A stretch of 58,046 nt of DNA from contig NW_026252175.1 in the NCBI RefSeq assembly GCF_025399195.1, positions 1-58,046 on the forward strand, read 5' to 3'. Source of the stretch: Umbelopsis ramanniana AG. Taxonomy: Eukaryota > Mucoromycota > Umbelopsidomycetes > Umbelopsidales > Umbelopsidaceae. The notes below the pieces were generated by a model. The model searched no databases, had not been told where the DNA came from, and saw only the letters and a list, made by a program, of their open reading frames with translations. The position numbers were made by a program, and so were the translations under genes. Of this stretch, positions 10,058 through 20,618 are shown piece after piece. The stretch's first letter is position 1. Each line of letters begins with the position of its first letter.

Positions 10058-11450
10058 CTAACGACCAAGGATATTGATTGTCAATGCCAGTAGAGCAATA
10101 CAAAGCATGACTATAAATTGCAAACCATATTCCCTCCAGTATTCATCGTAATCTAATATTGGATTAGCCATCTCGAATGGTAAAACATCTGTCGTGTTGT
10201 CATCGACATTCACAAGTTCTTCATTACCGGAGTTAAATCGCGATGATTGCCTTGATGTACAAGCAGAAAGATCGACATGAAAGATGGGTTCCTCAGGTTC
10301 CTTAAGGGATTCTGGTCGAAGCTCTTCTTCGCTAAGAACAGAGGATTCGCTTTCTAGATCCATTGGTTGCCTCTCTGCTGCTTCTTCGATGACATCTTGA
10401 CTGCGTAATTGTTCTGATATAGCCCCAGCTAATCCCGATACGCCACTTGAAGTTGCTAATGCTTCCAGCATCTCATCAACCACGCCTTTCTGATCCTCTT
10501 GCTCCTGAACCTCGTCCAAAGCAGCCTGTTGAATATGCATCAGAGTTTCCTTGACCGATTCACTATCGGATGATTCCATCAACTCTTTGGCGTTTACAGA
10601 CTTCAAGATGTTCTGCAATTGGTCTCCAGAAATATGGCGTGAAAATTCGAAATTGGGACGATTTTGGTCATCCGCACCCTTTGCCTTCGCAGCATTAAAT
10701 ACTTCGCTCACGCGAAGTTTGTCCATCAAGGAACCAACTAGCTGAGTCGTACTGTTCTTTGTCTTTGCTGTTTCGTTATCGATCCCAGTTTGCAAATCTG
10801 TCTTTTCTGCTACACTTAAATTTTGATCCTACCAAATAACATAAAGTCAGAGCTGCGACATATGAGCACATATATAAAGAGCTATGATCTACCTCGTTGG
10901 TCAATGTAGATGTTGGCGGAGTGTCATTTTTCTCAGCGTCAACAGACTCTACATCGCTGGTATCATCAATGTTATCTCCGAACGCGGATGGATCAAGCGG
11001 TTTTTGTTCATTAACTTCGTCATGATAGCCATCGACAAAGACGGCGCTGCCACCAAGTGACTTGGAGGTGAATGAAGATTGTTCCAGGTCAAATACGTAA
11101 GAGTTCTCGTCAAGAGGGGTTATTGGTTCGTCTATAAAACGAAAAGCGGAACTTTTAGCATGTGGCTGCAGAGACCGTCATACAGGCTTGTACTCATCCG
11201 AGTTACAAGCTCTTTCTAATGTCTCTCATTCAGAAGGCGAAGGGAATCATTTTGGCCACATACCTATTTCTCCAAATCGCTTAAGCTGTGGCAAGGCATC
11301 AGGTTCTTCAATGGCGATGGTATTGTCCATTACTACATTGTCAGATTCGGATCTCTGGTCTATGTCGTCCATTGACGGTTTCGGTTTTTTAGTGGAATGT
11401 AGTCTTGTGATGGCGGGTGAGTTTCCGCTGGTAAGAGCTGTGAGAGTCAT
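10058..11450 (-). CDS. acidic tail-anchored membrane protein, function unknown
   Basis: Three exons (11264-11450, 10893-11131, 10058-10828) give 398 residues in frame. The protein is strongly acidic and Ser-rich over most of its length and is probably disordered. It ends in a single hydrophobic helix (FIVMLCIALLALTINILG) followed by one Arg, the layout of a C-terminally anchored protein with its bulk in the cytosol. A short helical part around LMHIQQAALDEVQEQED and VVDEMLEALATSSGVSGLAG may be folded. Such proteins sit in the ER, nuclear envelope, mitochondrial or peroxisomal membrane; the single basic residue after the helix weakly favours the ER. I cannot assign a family. Confidence 0.7.
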
Positions 11451-12391
11451 TTGCGGCAGTACGCCAATTTTGGCTTGGAAGCCAAGGTTTCATATTTATA
11501 ACAAATTTTGGTGTGTGTGGTTGTTTCCAAAACAATGGTAAATCACATACGTATAGCATGACGGTATTGTGCAACCTTACGATGTTCAACTTGTATGAAG
11601 GTTAATCGCCGCCAATAGCTGCCATTTAACCTTTTACTTTCGTGATTTTCTAGCTCAGGAATACTGTACCCGTTCCTTTATCACTGCAGTATAAGGGGGG
11701 TAAACAATAATGTTTGAACATGTATCTACTGATTCAACGACACTCCAAAAAGATGCTTGGCATAAACAAAGTGTTCATTAGAGACAAAGGCGTTCTTGGC
11801 ACCGTCATTACCGCCATCGATTTGATCATGCCTGGTAAATGAAAATTGCGATCGGTAATATTGATTTGAGCAAGGAAGAAAAACAAGAAAATGCAAGCCA
11901 ATCCTTCCGCTTTCAGTAATCACAATGACCGCCAAATGTTGCGGTGTCACCAATGATAATCCTGTGAAGCATGAGTACTTGAGAATATATATGGCGATGA
12001 AAGGGATTTTGGTCAACCTTAAGCCATGGTCATGATTCTAATGCGCAAATATGAACAAAGCAGTGGTGAAAATTTTGGGATGTGATTGCTTGACTCCAGT
12101 GTAGAATCTAGACCGGCTATTTGGAGCCACACAACGTTTTTTTTTAGCCTCTATTGAAAAGAACGCTAAAACTCGTTATTGTCGGCTATAAAGTTCTGAC
12201 ACCGATATTGCGTCTGCCACATTCTCGCCTTAAATTTTAACGGTGAACTTTAGAAGGAATGGGATGAAGAAATCAATTTTGACTGGCTACAACCGTATAA
12301 TTTCTTTTGTGAAAATACTGGAACCATATCACGAGCGCGACTATATATTGATGGTGCAATAGATGTAGACTCCCTTTGTTTTCGTTACAAA
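11451..12391. other. divergent intergenic region, nothing recognised
   Basis: It lies between the starts of the tail-anchored gene (-) and the GH16 gene (+). A TATA-like ACTATATATTGA occurs near 12339-12350, about 45 bp before the GH16 ATG. Open frames here (for example minus 11726-12016) have no protein-like features I can defend. Confidence 0.45.
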
Positions 12392-14133
12392 ATGGTTCAA
12401 AAGTCATTTACCCTTTCGTTGTTGGCAATTATCCCTGCCATATTATCTGCGGTCCAAGCATCTGAAGCTGAGCCGAGTAGTGCTGACAAAAATGCTACAT
12501 CTACAGCATCGCCAATGTGTCTTATGTTCGAAGATCAATTTGAAAAATTCAATCTTGCTCACTGGAAGGTAAAATGATTGCGTAGTTTACTTAAAAAAGG
12601 CTGGCTTATCTAGGTTGCAGAGTCATTAACACGAAGTATTTTCGCAGCACGAGATCACACTGAGTGGAGGTGGAAATGGTAAGCGATCTATATGATTGTT
12701 CCTTTTAAAAAACCATGTGCTAAACATCGTATGCAAATTAAATAGGGGAATTCCAAAGGTGATTATTATTGTCTTTTGCCAAACGCACCAACCATATCGC
12801 CCTACAATAGTAACGCCGTATTTATATCGCCATTAGCTATACCAACAACAGAACCAACAGCTTTGTGGAGGATGGAGTTTTGTACTTAAAACCTACTTTC
12901 ACATCGGACACCATAGGTGAAGACACAATGAAAAGTGGTGGCAAAATCAGTCTTTGGTAGGTATTAGCTATATCCATGATATTGCCACAGATCAGAACTA
13001 ACAAACTATAATGACTGAAGGGGAAATGATGAAACGTCCTGCACAGATAATGCTGCTGGCGGTAAGCATAGTGATTTATTCTCGATGTGGTCGACACGTT
13101 ACTAATGGTTCAATGCGATAGGCTGCGAACGAGAAAGTCTTGGTGAGGAAGGTGGCAATTATTTGAATCCAATTCAATCAGCCAAAATCAAGCTCGACAG
13201 GGCTTTTTCAGTTTCATATGGAAAGGTCGAAATCAGCGCTCGTATGCCGAAGGGAGATTGGATCTGGTAAGTGACTGATCCTATGTCCATTTATCATTTC
13301 ACTTGTACTGACAGTGATATTAGGCCTGCTATCTGGTTAATGCCAAGGCATTCCATGTATGGAGCCTGGCCAGCAAGCGGTAGGGTTGAAATTTGAGTCT
13401 AAATCCATAAATGACTGCCATCTCATTAACTGTCTTTATATCGACCTCCAGGTGAGATTGACATCGTGGAAACTCGTGGAAATGTCAACTATACATATGG
13501 CAATGTCACCTCTGCGGGTTCGACTCTTCAATGGGGTCCTTCCATGGACTTGAATGCATATATGGATACACATGTTGAAGTTTTGGTAGATAGCGGCAAT
13601 TCGTTTGCTGATAAATTCCATGTCTGGGGTACGTAAATCCATGACGATCATCCCGCATTGAATCCTAAAGCTAAAATAATCTTGAACAGGCTTAGAGTGG
13701 AATAGCACAAGCTTGAGAACCTATGTTGATAATACAACCTTGCTACAAGTTGCTTTTGAGAAGCCCTTCTGGGAGCGCCATGCTTTCCCTGAATGGGCAA
13801 CTAACCCATGGAAGGGATCAGAAACAAGCGCACCATTCGATCAAGAATTTGTTTTGGTGAGAAAAGTGGTGTAGATTGAAATTTACTGATCAATCCGACC
13901 ATTTATATTAATGAATGTAACCGTAGATTATGAATGTTGCTGTGGGAGGAACAAACGGATACTTTCCCGATGCTAAAAATAAGCCATGGAAGAATGCAGA
14001 CCCCCGAGCGGTTAACAAGTTTTGGGACAGAAGAAAGTACTGGAAAACTTCGTGGGGATTCGGTAACCAAGCTGCACTTGCTATAGACTCAGTAAAGATT
14101 TGGACCAAGGATCAGTCAAAATGTTTAAAATAA
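12392..14133 (+). CDS. secreted glycoside hydrolase family 16 beta-glucanase
   Basis: Ten exons (12392-12568, 12648-12678, 12746-12758, 12837-12956, 13021-13061, 13122-13266, 13324-13379, 13452-13628, 13690-13856, 13927-14133) give 377 residues in phase. Residues 1-23 form a signal peptide ending near VQASEA. The GH16 catalytic signature E-x-D-x-x-E is intact in GEIDIVETRG. Surrounding blocks match the beta-1,3(4)-glucanase branch (YTNNRTNSFVEDGVLYLKP, KGDWIWPAIWLMP, FVLIMNVAVGGTNGYF). It should hydrolyse or remodel beta-1,3-glucan outside the cell. Several N-x-S/T sites are present. The third exon is only 13 nt, and the residue before EFQ is Gly where related enzymes usually have Trp. A run of AATAAA-like words follows the stop. 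Confidence 0.93.
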
Positions 14134-14825
14134 GTCTTTCATATTAATTCTCCACTACTATAAATGGTATCAGCAACAGATCAAGAGTATCTGCCATCAT
14201 AAACGCACATATACCCATCAAGAATAAATAAAATAAAAATATGATTGTAATCATTGTGAGTAGATGTTGACTGACACCGCTCTATATGAAGAGGGATAGG
14301 TTCAGGGATGTGAAGTGAGAATCCACTGCAAAAGTAGACGTAAAATCAATGATTCTACGTGTTGAAAATCCAGTTGAACAATAAGAAAAATCATTCTCTC
14401 AGAAAGTGATTCCGAACAAAAAAGAAACTGCTATGCTATTTGTCTTGGGAAGGCTTTTGGCCGCCGTTCTATTGTACGGCCAAACTTAATGCGAGGTCGC
14501 GACCTTCCACAATCAAAAATTTACATGTGCTAGTGATGCTTCTTTGATCATATTAGACGGCTAGTTGGCTCTAGAGATATGATAAAGTCATCAGTGTAGC
14601 ATAAGTATTAGCTGCAGGCTCGTACCGTGAAAAAGTCTTTCTTACGTTGCAATATCAGTTACAACAGCGACGGTCCATTTTCAATTTTCAATTTTTTTCT
14701 TTTTTGGTCTGTACCGCACACGACACTGACTAGTTATTGTATGTCATGAAGAACTTTTCCTATAGCATTGTTCCATCGACGTGATTATCATGCTAATGAA
14801 AACTTGCTTCAATTGAGGCAGAGTA
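14134..14825. other. intergenic with a short perfect hairpin
   Basis: It holds the GH16 3' flank (AATAAATAAAATAAAA near 14223) and the promoter of the WD-repeat gene. The only structure I see is an 8-bp inverted repeat at 14456-14484. No open frame or RNA gene is recognised. Confidence 0.45.
14456..14484. repeat. inverted repeat, 8-bp stem and 13-nt loop
   Basis: TTTGGCCG at 14456-14463 is the exact reverse complement of CGGCCAAA at 14477-14484. Its GC content is higher than the flanks. It could be a binding site for a dimeric regulator or chance. Confidence 0.5.
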
Positions 14826-16720
14826 ATGGATGAAAGTAACGAAGCAATACAAGTCCTTGATCCCGATTCACAAAATGTAGATCCAGCTCTCGGTACCACT
14901 GCAGAAGAATCCGCTGCATTTGATCACCAAACTGTTGATCAGGTCATGACACAACAATACTCTATGTACTGCATTGATTTATCAGGAGATATCGAAAAGC
15001 GCGTGTCGACGAATTCGATATATAACGACCAAGGTATGGTCTACCGAATTACATAAATGTCTCCGCAATAATGATATTGAGCTCTTCCTTCTGCAGACCA
15101 GTTCTTTAAATCTTGCAAATGGTACGTAGTTTAATTTTATATTGGATATTTATATCGGTAGATTGCTGAAGCATGATTGCAGGTCTCCAGATGGAACTTC
15201 AGTTTTAGCCAACTTGAATGACAATCGAGTTCGAGTATTTCAACCGTATGTCAAATGATTCTACTTCTGACCAACGGTGTACTGTGCTGATAACTTTATG
15301 CTATAGATCCACAGAAACATTTAGTGAGCTTCAAGGTAGAGAAATGGCGTCACAACGTTCGATTGAATGCATAATACTAATCTGCGTATCGTAGATGGTG
15401 ACCATCAAATCATGGAGACTATTCAAGCAAAAGAAGCGGAATCAATATACGAATGTTGCTGGTTTCCACTAATGAACATACAAGAACCAGCATCATGCTG
15501 TTTCCTCACATCTTCTAGAGATCATCCTGTTCATCTTTGGGACTCCAACACTGGCGAGGTGAGCTTGGACCCAGATCAGTTCCGCAAAGTCCATAGGGCC
15601 ATGATCTCAAACATTGTTTTTACAGCTTCGGGCATCCTACTCGGTGATTGATCATAGAGAGCGGTTTATGGGTGCGATCGGTCTAACGTTCAATCTGGAT
15701 GGATCAAATATATATTGCGGGTACGAAAATATGATTCAAGTGTTTGATACTAGCAGACCAGGGCAAGCTATACACAAGATCACAACCACCAAGACGCGAA
15801 AAAGTAGAAATGGGCAAAAAGGTGGGATAAAATGGCATAACCGTTTTTAGGAAAGACGAGTTACACTAACAGGTAGTTAGGCATCATATCTAGTTTGGCA
15901 TTCAGCCCAGACTACTCAGGGTTACTGGCGGCAGGAACATACAACAGAAATATAGGACTTTACGATTCAGCAACGGGTCAGCTTTGTTCGGCATTCGGGG
16001 GTCTGGACGGAGGTGTCACACAGGTTGGTTTACTACGTTCGGCAACAATCCAAATTCAGAAGCTAATGTGATATGTTCTAGGTTAAATTCTCACCATCAG
16101 GCACCTATCTTTTCTCTGCTAACAGACAAGATAACAAGATAACCTGCTGGGATATTCGTAACACTGGTGATGCACTTTGTCATTATACAAGGCCAGGCTA
16201 TACGAATCAACGACTTTCTTTTGATATTGATGGCACTGGGCAAGTATTAGCGTCTGGAGACAGCGTAAGTATTTGATGGGATTAGTTATAACTAAGAATA
16301 TATGCAGTCAGCGATGTTAACCGAGATTGTATGCGATTGATAGGATGGAAATATTCGATTGTTTGATATTTCTGTCATGAAAGACGAAGGCGACAAGGTG
16401 GAGCCCACCAAATTGTTGCGAGGTCATGATGGTAAGTTACTGTTACCGGCTGTCCTTTTTCCCTTCATATTGTGTATGTGCGCTGACATCTTACCACTTC
16501 AGATCTGGTTTCTTCTGTGTCCTTTAATCAGGTTTATCCTTTGCTTGCTTCCTGCTCTGGACAGCGGAAATTCAGTATGAAAAACGATGAATCAGACGAC
16601 GATGAGATGGATGGAGATGATCAAGACCAACTTAACATAGATAACTCCCTGAAGCTGTGGCATCTGCCCGGCTCATGGATGACATATGAATCACAGCAAA
16701 TGGAGATGGAAACCGCATGA
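14826..16720 (+). CDS. WRAP53: WRAP53/TCAB1-type WD40 protein (telomerase Cajal body protein homologue)
   Basis: Ten exons (14826-15033, 15097-15121, 15183-15245, 15307-15335, 15395-15558, 15626-15821, 15881-16023, 16082-16264, 16344-16431, 16503-16720) give 438 residues in phase. After an acidic leader, the WD repeats carry family-specific blocks: FFKSCKWSPDG, YECCWFPLMN, SSRDHPVHLWD, IYCGYENMIQVFDTSRPG, and near the C-terminus LLASCSGQRKF. In animals the protein binds the CAB box of scaRNAs and telomerase RNA and brings them to Cajal bodies; the yeast relative is Swt21. The role here is inferred from that family. An acidic insert (DDDEMDGDDQDQ) interrupts the last repeat. Exons 2 and 4 are only 25 and 29 nt. 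Confidence 0.9.
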
Positions 16721-16875
16721 AGCAACACACACTTGATAATATAAATCCTCAACTCATTCAACTGTACTGTACTATGCTTCAACATATCATTGTTCTTTTT
16801 TATGTATAGAATAGCCATCTCATGGCTAAATTGTAGATTAAATTCGGTTTGCCGCCAACAAAAAAAAAGCAACCA

Positions 16876-18263
16876 CTACGCTATCTGATAATTGGTATCG
16901 AAAAGCATACTAACACTTTCACCATTGTGAATACGGCGGATGGCTTCTCCAAACACGGGAGCAACATTGAAAACCTTGATCTTGCTGCAGCGTTTAACAT
17001 GTTCATCTTGAGGAACAGTGTTGCTGACGATGACCTCATCCAAGTAGCTTCGTTGAATACGTTCGACAGCATCGCCACTCATGATGGCATGTGTGATGAT
17101 AGCATAGATCTTAATGGCACCATTGTCGTGCAAAACCTTGGCAGCCTTGGTGATGGTGAAGGAGGTATCGGCAATGTCATCGATGAGAATACATACTTTA
17201 TCGCGGACATCACCGACAAGCATCATGTCGGCTTTGTTTGGTTTTTCAGCATGACGTCTTTCTTTGTGAATCAATGCAAAATCCATGCTGAGTTTATCTG
17301 CTATTGACGTTGCGCTATAAAGGAAAAAAAAACATGAGCTGACTATTATTGCATAGCATGGCTGACTGAGCTGGTAACATACCGTTTTGCGCCACCGGCA
17401 TCTGGAGATATTATGACAGCTTCTTGGTAATTAGGAATATTTTCTTGTATATACTTTAACATGAGGGGCATTGATCTCAAGTTGTCAACAGGACAATCAA
17501 AAAATCCTTGGAATTGAGAGTCATGAAGATCCATGGTGATGATGTGATCGGCTCCTATGCAAAGTAACCAAACACAAAGTTGAATACCTAGGGTTTGTCA
17601 TAATAACTTATCAAGATAGATGCACCTTACCAGCACATGTTAGCAGGTTCGCAATTAGAGTACCAGCTCGTGCAAGCCACTGCTTGTAGCCTCCCTGAGG
17701 TTGAGCGGGCAGTGCCTGATTTGAATTGTTAGGTGTAGGGATATGCAAATTATGGATCTTGCTGTTAAGATCATTCATTTCAACCGAGCCGCTAGTCTCT
17801 TGATTGAAGGGATACTCGGCGTTAAAGTCATTTATCTTTGGTGTGGAGGGTACAGTCATAGGTGGAGCTGAAGTAAGTGGAGCACCAGATCGCTTGAAGG
17901 GAGCATCGGATTGTCGAGAATATGGGAAGCAGGGGATAACGGCCGTCACTTTTCGAGCTGAAGCTGTTTTGCAAGCTTGGATCATGACCAAAAGCTCGAT
18001 CAAATTATCGTTAACCTTTCCACATCCACTCTACTCTTCCAGTAGTAAGTATATATGAGTCTGCCGTTTTGTTATGAAGCATACCCTCATACCTGGACAA
18101 TGTAGACATCGGCACCTCGGACCGTTTCCAAGATCTCCACACTTGTTTCGCTGTTGCTGAATTTAGCGAGATTGGCTTTACCAGGTTCGACACCAACTCT
18201 CTGGCAAATCTGCGCTGTCAATTGTGGGTGTGAGGAACCCGAGAAAACGACGAGACTACGCAT
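16876..18263 (-). CDS. PRS: ribose-phosphate pyrophosphokinase (PRPP synthetase) with internal insertion
   Basis: Four exons run from the start at 18263 (splices at about 18093/18015 and 17631, then the 17.4-17.55 kb exon and the last exon from about 17.3 kb). The N-terminus [15 protein letters not shown] leads into [11 protein letters not shown]. The middle has IPCFPYSRQ and the metal/ATP region [13 protein letters not shown]. The PRPP-binding loop is [15 protein letters not shown]. It makes PRPP from ribose-5-phosphate and ATP for nucleotide, His, Trp and NAD synthesis. Between the SGAP and [10 protein letters not shown] blocks is an extra stretch of about 60 residues, low-complexity and rich in Pro/Asn/Ser. 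Comparable non-homologous insertions are known in some yeast Prs subunits, so this may be a regulatory subunit of a hetero-oligomer. Confidence 0.93.
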
Positions 18264-19594
18264 GACTTCAAAGTGGGGGACGGATATTAAAGTGAAAAGC
18301 TATTGTCTAAGCCAAAAAAAAAAAAATTTCAATCTACATTTTCTCTTTTCACGTCACCACAGCCCGTCAGTTGTACCCCGTCACAAATGACAAGAAGGCA
18401 TGCCCAAGACCACCACATTTTACTGGTTGCCCAATATCCAAAACGGTAGGATTGCGGCAAAAAACATTAAATGGCTTGACTATGTGCTACACTCAATGCT
18501 GAACAGCAACTGAGATAACCGGTATCTGATACTGTGGGGATTAAAATTGTATGCTGTAGATGATGGGATTGATCTTGACCTATCACAGACAGCTTTCTTA
18601 GTGCCCAGCTCTCGAAACACCGTTCGAATAATATTTTTTATGTAATGTTCTAACTTTTATAAACACTGTGATAATCCTTTTTGCTCAAAGAAATTGAGCC
18701 ATGGTGAGATTAAGTTTACGCATTTTATATGACTCATCTGCTTTCCAGAAGGCAGCATACGCTGTACCCATAGCTTTAGCGGAAAGCTACCAGATATTAT
18801 CTTCTATTTCTGTTTTTTGCCACAGCGTATTTCACTTATTGTATGTGAAAAGCGCTATGTACATATCTCCAGCAGCCAATGACAATTGCAACGTGCCGTA
18901 AGCGGATCGTCCAGATCATCAACCTTTGAGAGGTGGTACTTTTGTAATCTTACAAAACTCTTATGTCCCTTAATAGTGATTAATCATATTTGACATGTTC
19001 GATGAAATATACAGGAATACATCAAACCAATGTGTGCGCTATCAGCCGAGTTATTGCAAAGCAGACAGGTCGCTCAAAGTAAGCGGCGCCGAATTCACGT
19101 TGACGCAGTAAATGAAAGCGATAGCAAAATAAAAGTTATTGGTGAATTTTCAATGCCCAGAAGCAGCATCCCTTATGATTAAACACTTCCAAATGGTCAT
19201 GTGGAGAGATGTGAAACCCCACCTTTATTACCTTAACAATATAGAGTTGTGTGCTACTTCAAAGAGGTGAACAAAGTACAGTTGTAGAGTAAAATAAAAG
19301 GACTGTTCTCATAAGTAGTATGACCTGAAATATCATACGTTGTAAATGCAACCCCACAAAAAGCGTATAGCGGGTGATTGTTACAGTAAATTCCATAATG
19401 AAGACATTCTTTAGCTGATGCTACTGATATCAAGGAGAAGATAGAGCACCACCTGGAGCAGCACCTTGACCACACAGTAAGGCTGTTAGTCACGGTACAT
19501 TGATTAAGCGGCAACCGTGGGACATGGTTACGAACAGAGCCTCTTAAATAAGCTTGATCGCTTCGTGTTAGCTCGGCTTCTCGCTCTCTACATC
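18264..19594. other. long divergent intergenic region
   Basis: It separates PRPP synthetase (-) and the hydrolase gene (+). A TATA-like TTTTATAAAC at about 18654-18663 precedes a small plus-strand open frame at 18701-18901 that ends at a GTAAGC splice-donor-like site. I could not find a matching second exon or any family, so it is not called. The last 20 bases before the hydrolase ATG are CT-rich, like a short leader. Confidence 0.4.
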
Positions 19595-20586
19595 ATGGTT
19601 TCAAGTCAGACTATTGTATTCAAGACCGTCGACGGTGTTGATATTCATGCCGATGTTTATCTACCCGATAATCATGCTGCTGACCAGCAATATTCTGCCA
19701 TTTTGTATCTACATGGTGGAGGAATGACGATCGGACATCGCAGCATGTTGCCCATGAGCCAAGTTACCAAGTTTACAGAGAAGAACTGGATTGTTGTTAG
19801 TGCAGACTATCGACTTATCCCTGAATCCAAATTCCAAGACGCTTGTCAGGATGTTATTGACGCATACCAGTGGATGAGAACCAAAGTAAATGATCTTTAT
19901 AGTATAGATGTTGACAATATCGCAATCATTGGAAGCTCTGCTGGAGCCAGACTTGCCCTTATCGCAGGCTACATGCTCGAAGAACCACCAAAATGTTTAG
20001 TTTCTTTGTATGGTCAAACGGACTTTGGTTTGAACGATGTGTCCTGGATGAGCCTTCGGAAAATGGAAGTCACTGAAGAAGAAGCATTTTCCTTCGTTAA
20101 CAAAAAAGCTGTATGCACATCAACCGAGTGGGAATCCGCAGAACACAAAGGACGCATGGCTTATTTGGCATGGATGGTACAACATGACAAGATACTAGAG
20201 GCTTACTTTGGGGAGAATTACGATAATTCATTGCTCCAGAAGTACTCTCCACGCTCGAATGTCCACAGTTCATACCCGCCAACTTTCGTCATTCACGGCA
20301 AGGCAGATAGTCTGACACCCTACACGCATGCTGAGGCGATGTACGAAGCTTTACAGAAGAACAACATAAAATCTCAGCTGCTGCTGGTGGAAGGGTAAAG
20401 ATATTTCATTTTGTTGTTGCACGCCATGTTGGTCATAGTAACACCTCATATTGACGATCTTTCTTTCCACACATCTGTAGAGCGGACCACGCGTTTGACC
20501 TACAATGGGCATTTCTGGATCTCAAACGATCTGATGAATTTATGGATTTCTCTTTGGTGCCATATTTAGCACAGTATTTGAAATAA
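19595..20586 (+). CDS. alpha/beta hydrolase, esterase/lipase-like
   Basis: Two exons are joined by an intron that begins at about 20396 and ends near 20480. The protein has the oxyanion-hole motif LYLHGGGMTIGH, the nucleophile elbow IGSSAGARL, an Asp in VIHGKADSLTP and the catalytic His in GADHAFDLQW, so the triad is complete. This is the hormone-sensitive-lipase-like/carboxylesterase branch. No signal peptide is seen, so it is probably cytosolic, and the substrate is unknown. I chose the ATG at 19595 because translation from there starts directly before the first beta strand and the preceding bases look like a CT-rich leader. The frame is also open from 19517, adding 26 residues. Confidence 0.88.
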
Positions 20587-20618
20587 ATAGCAAACATTCA
20601 GTGATGTACATCATAAGA

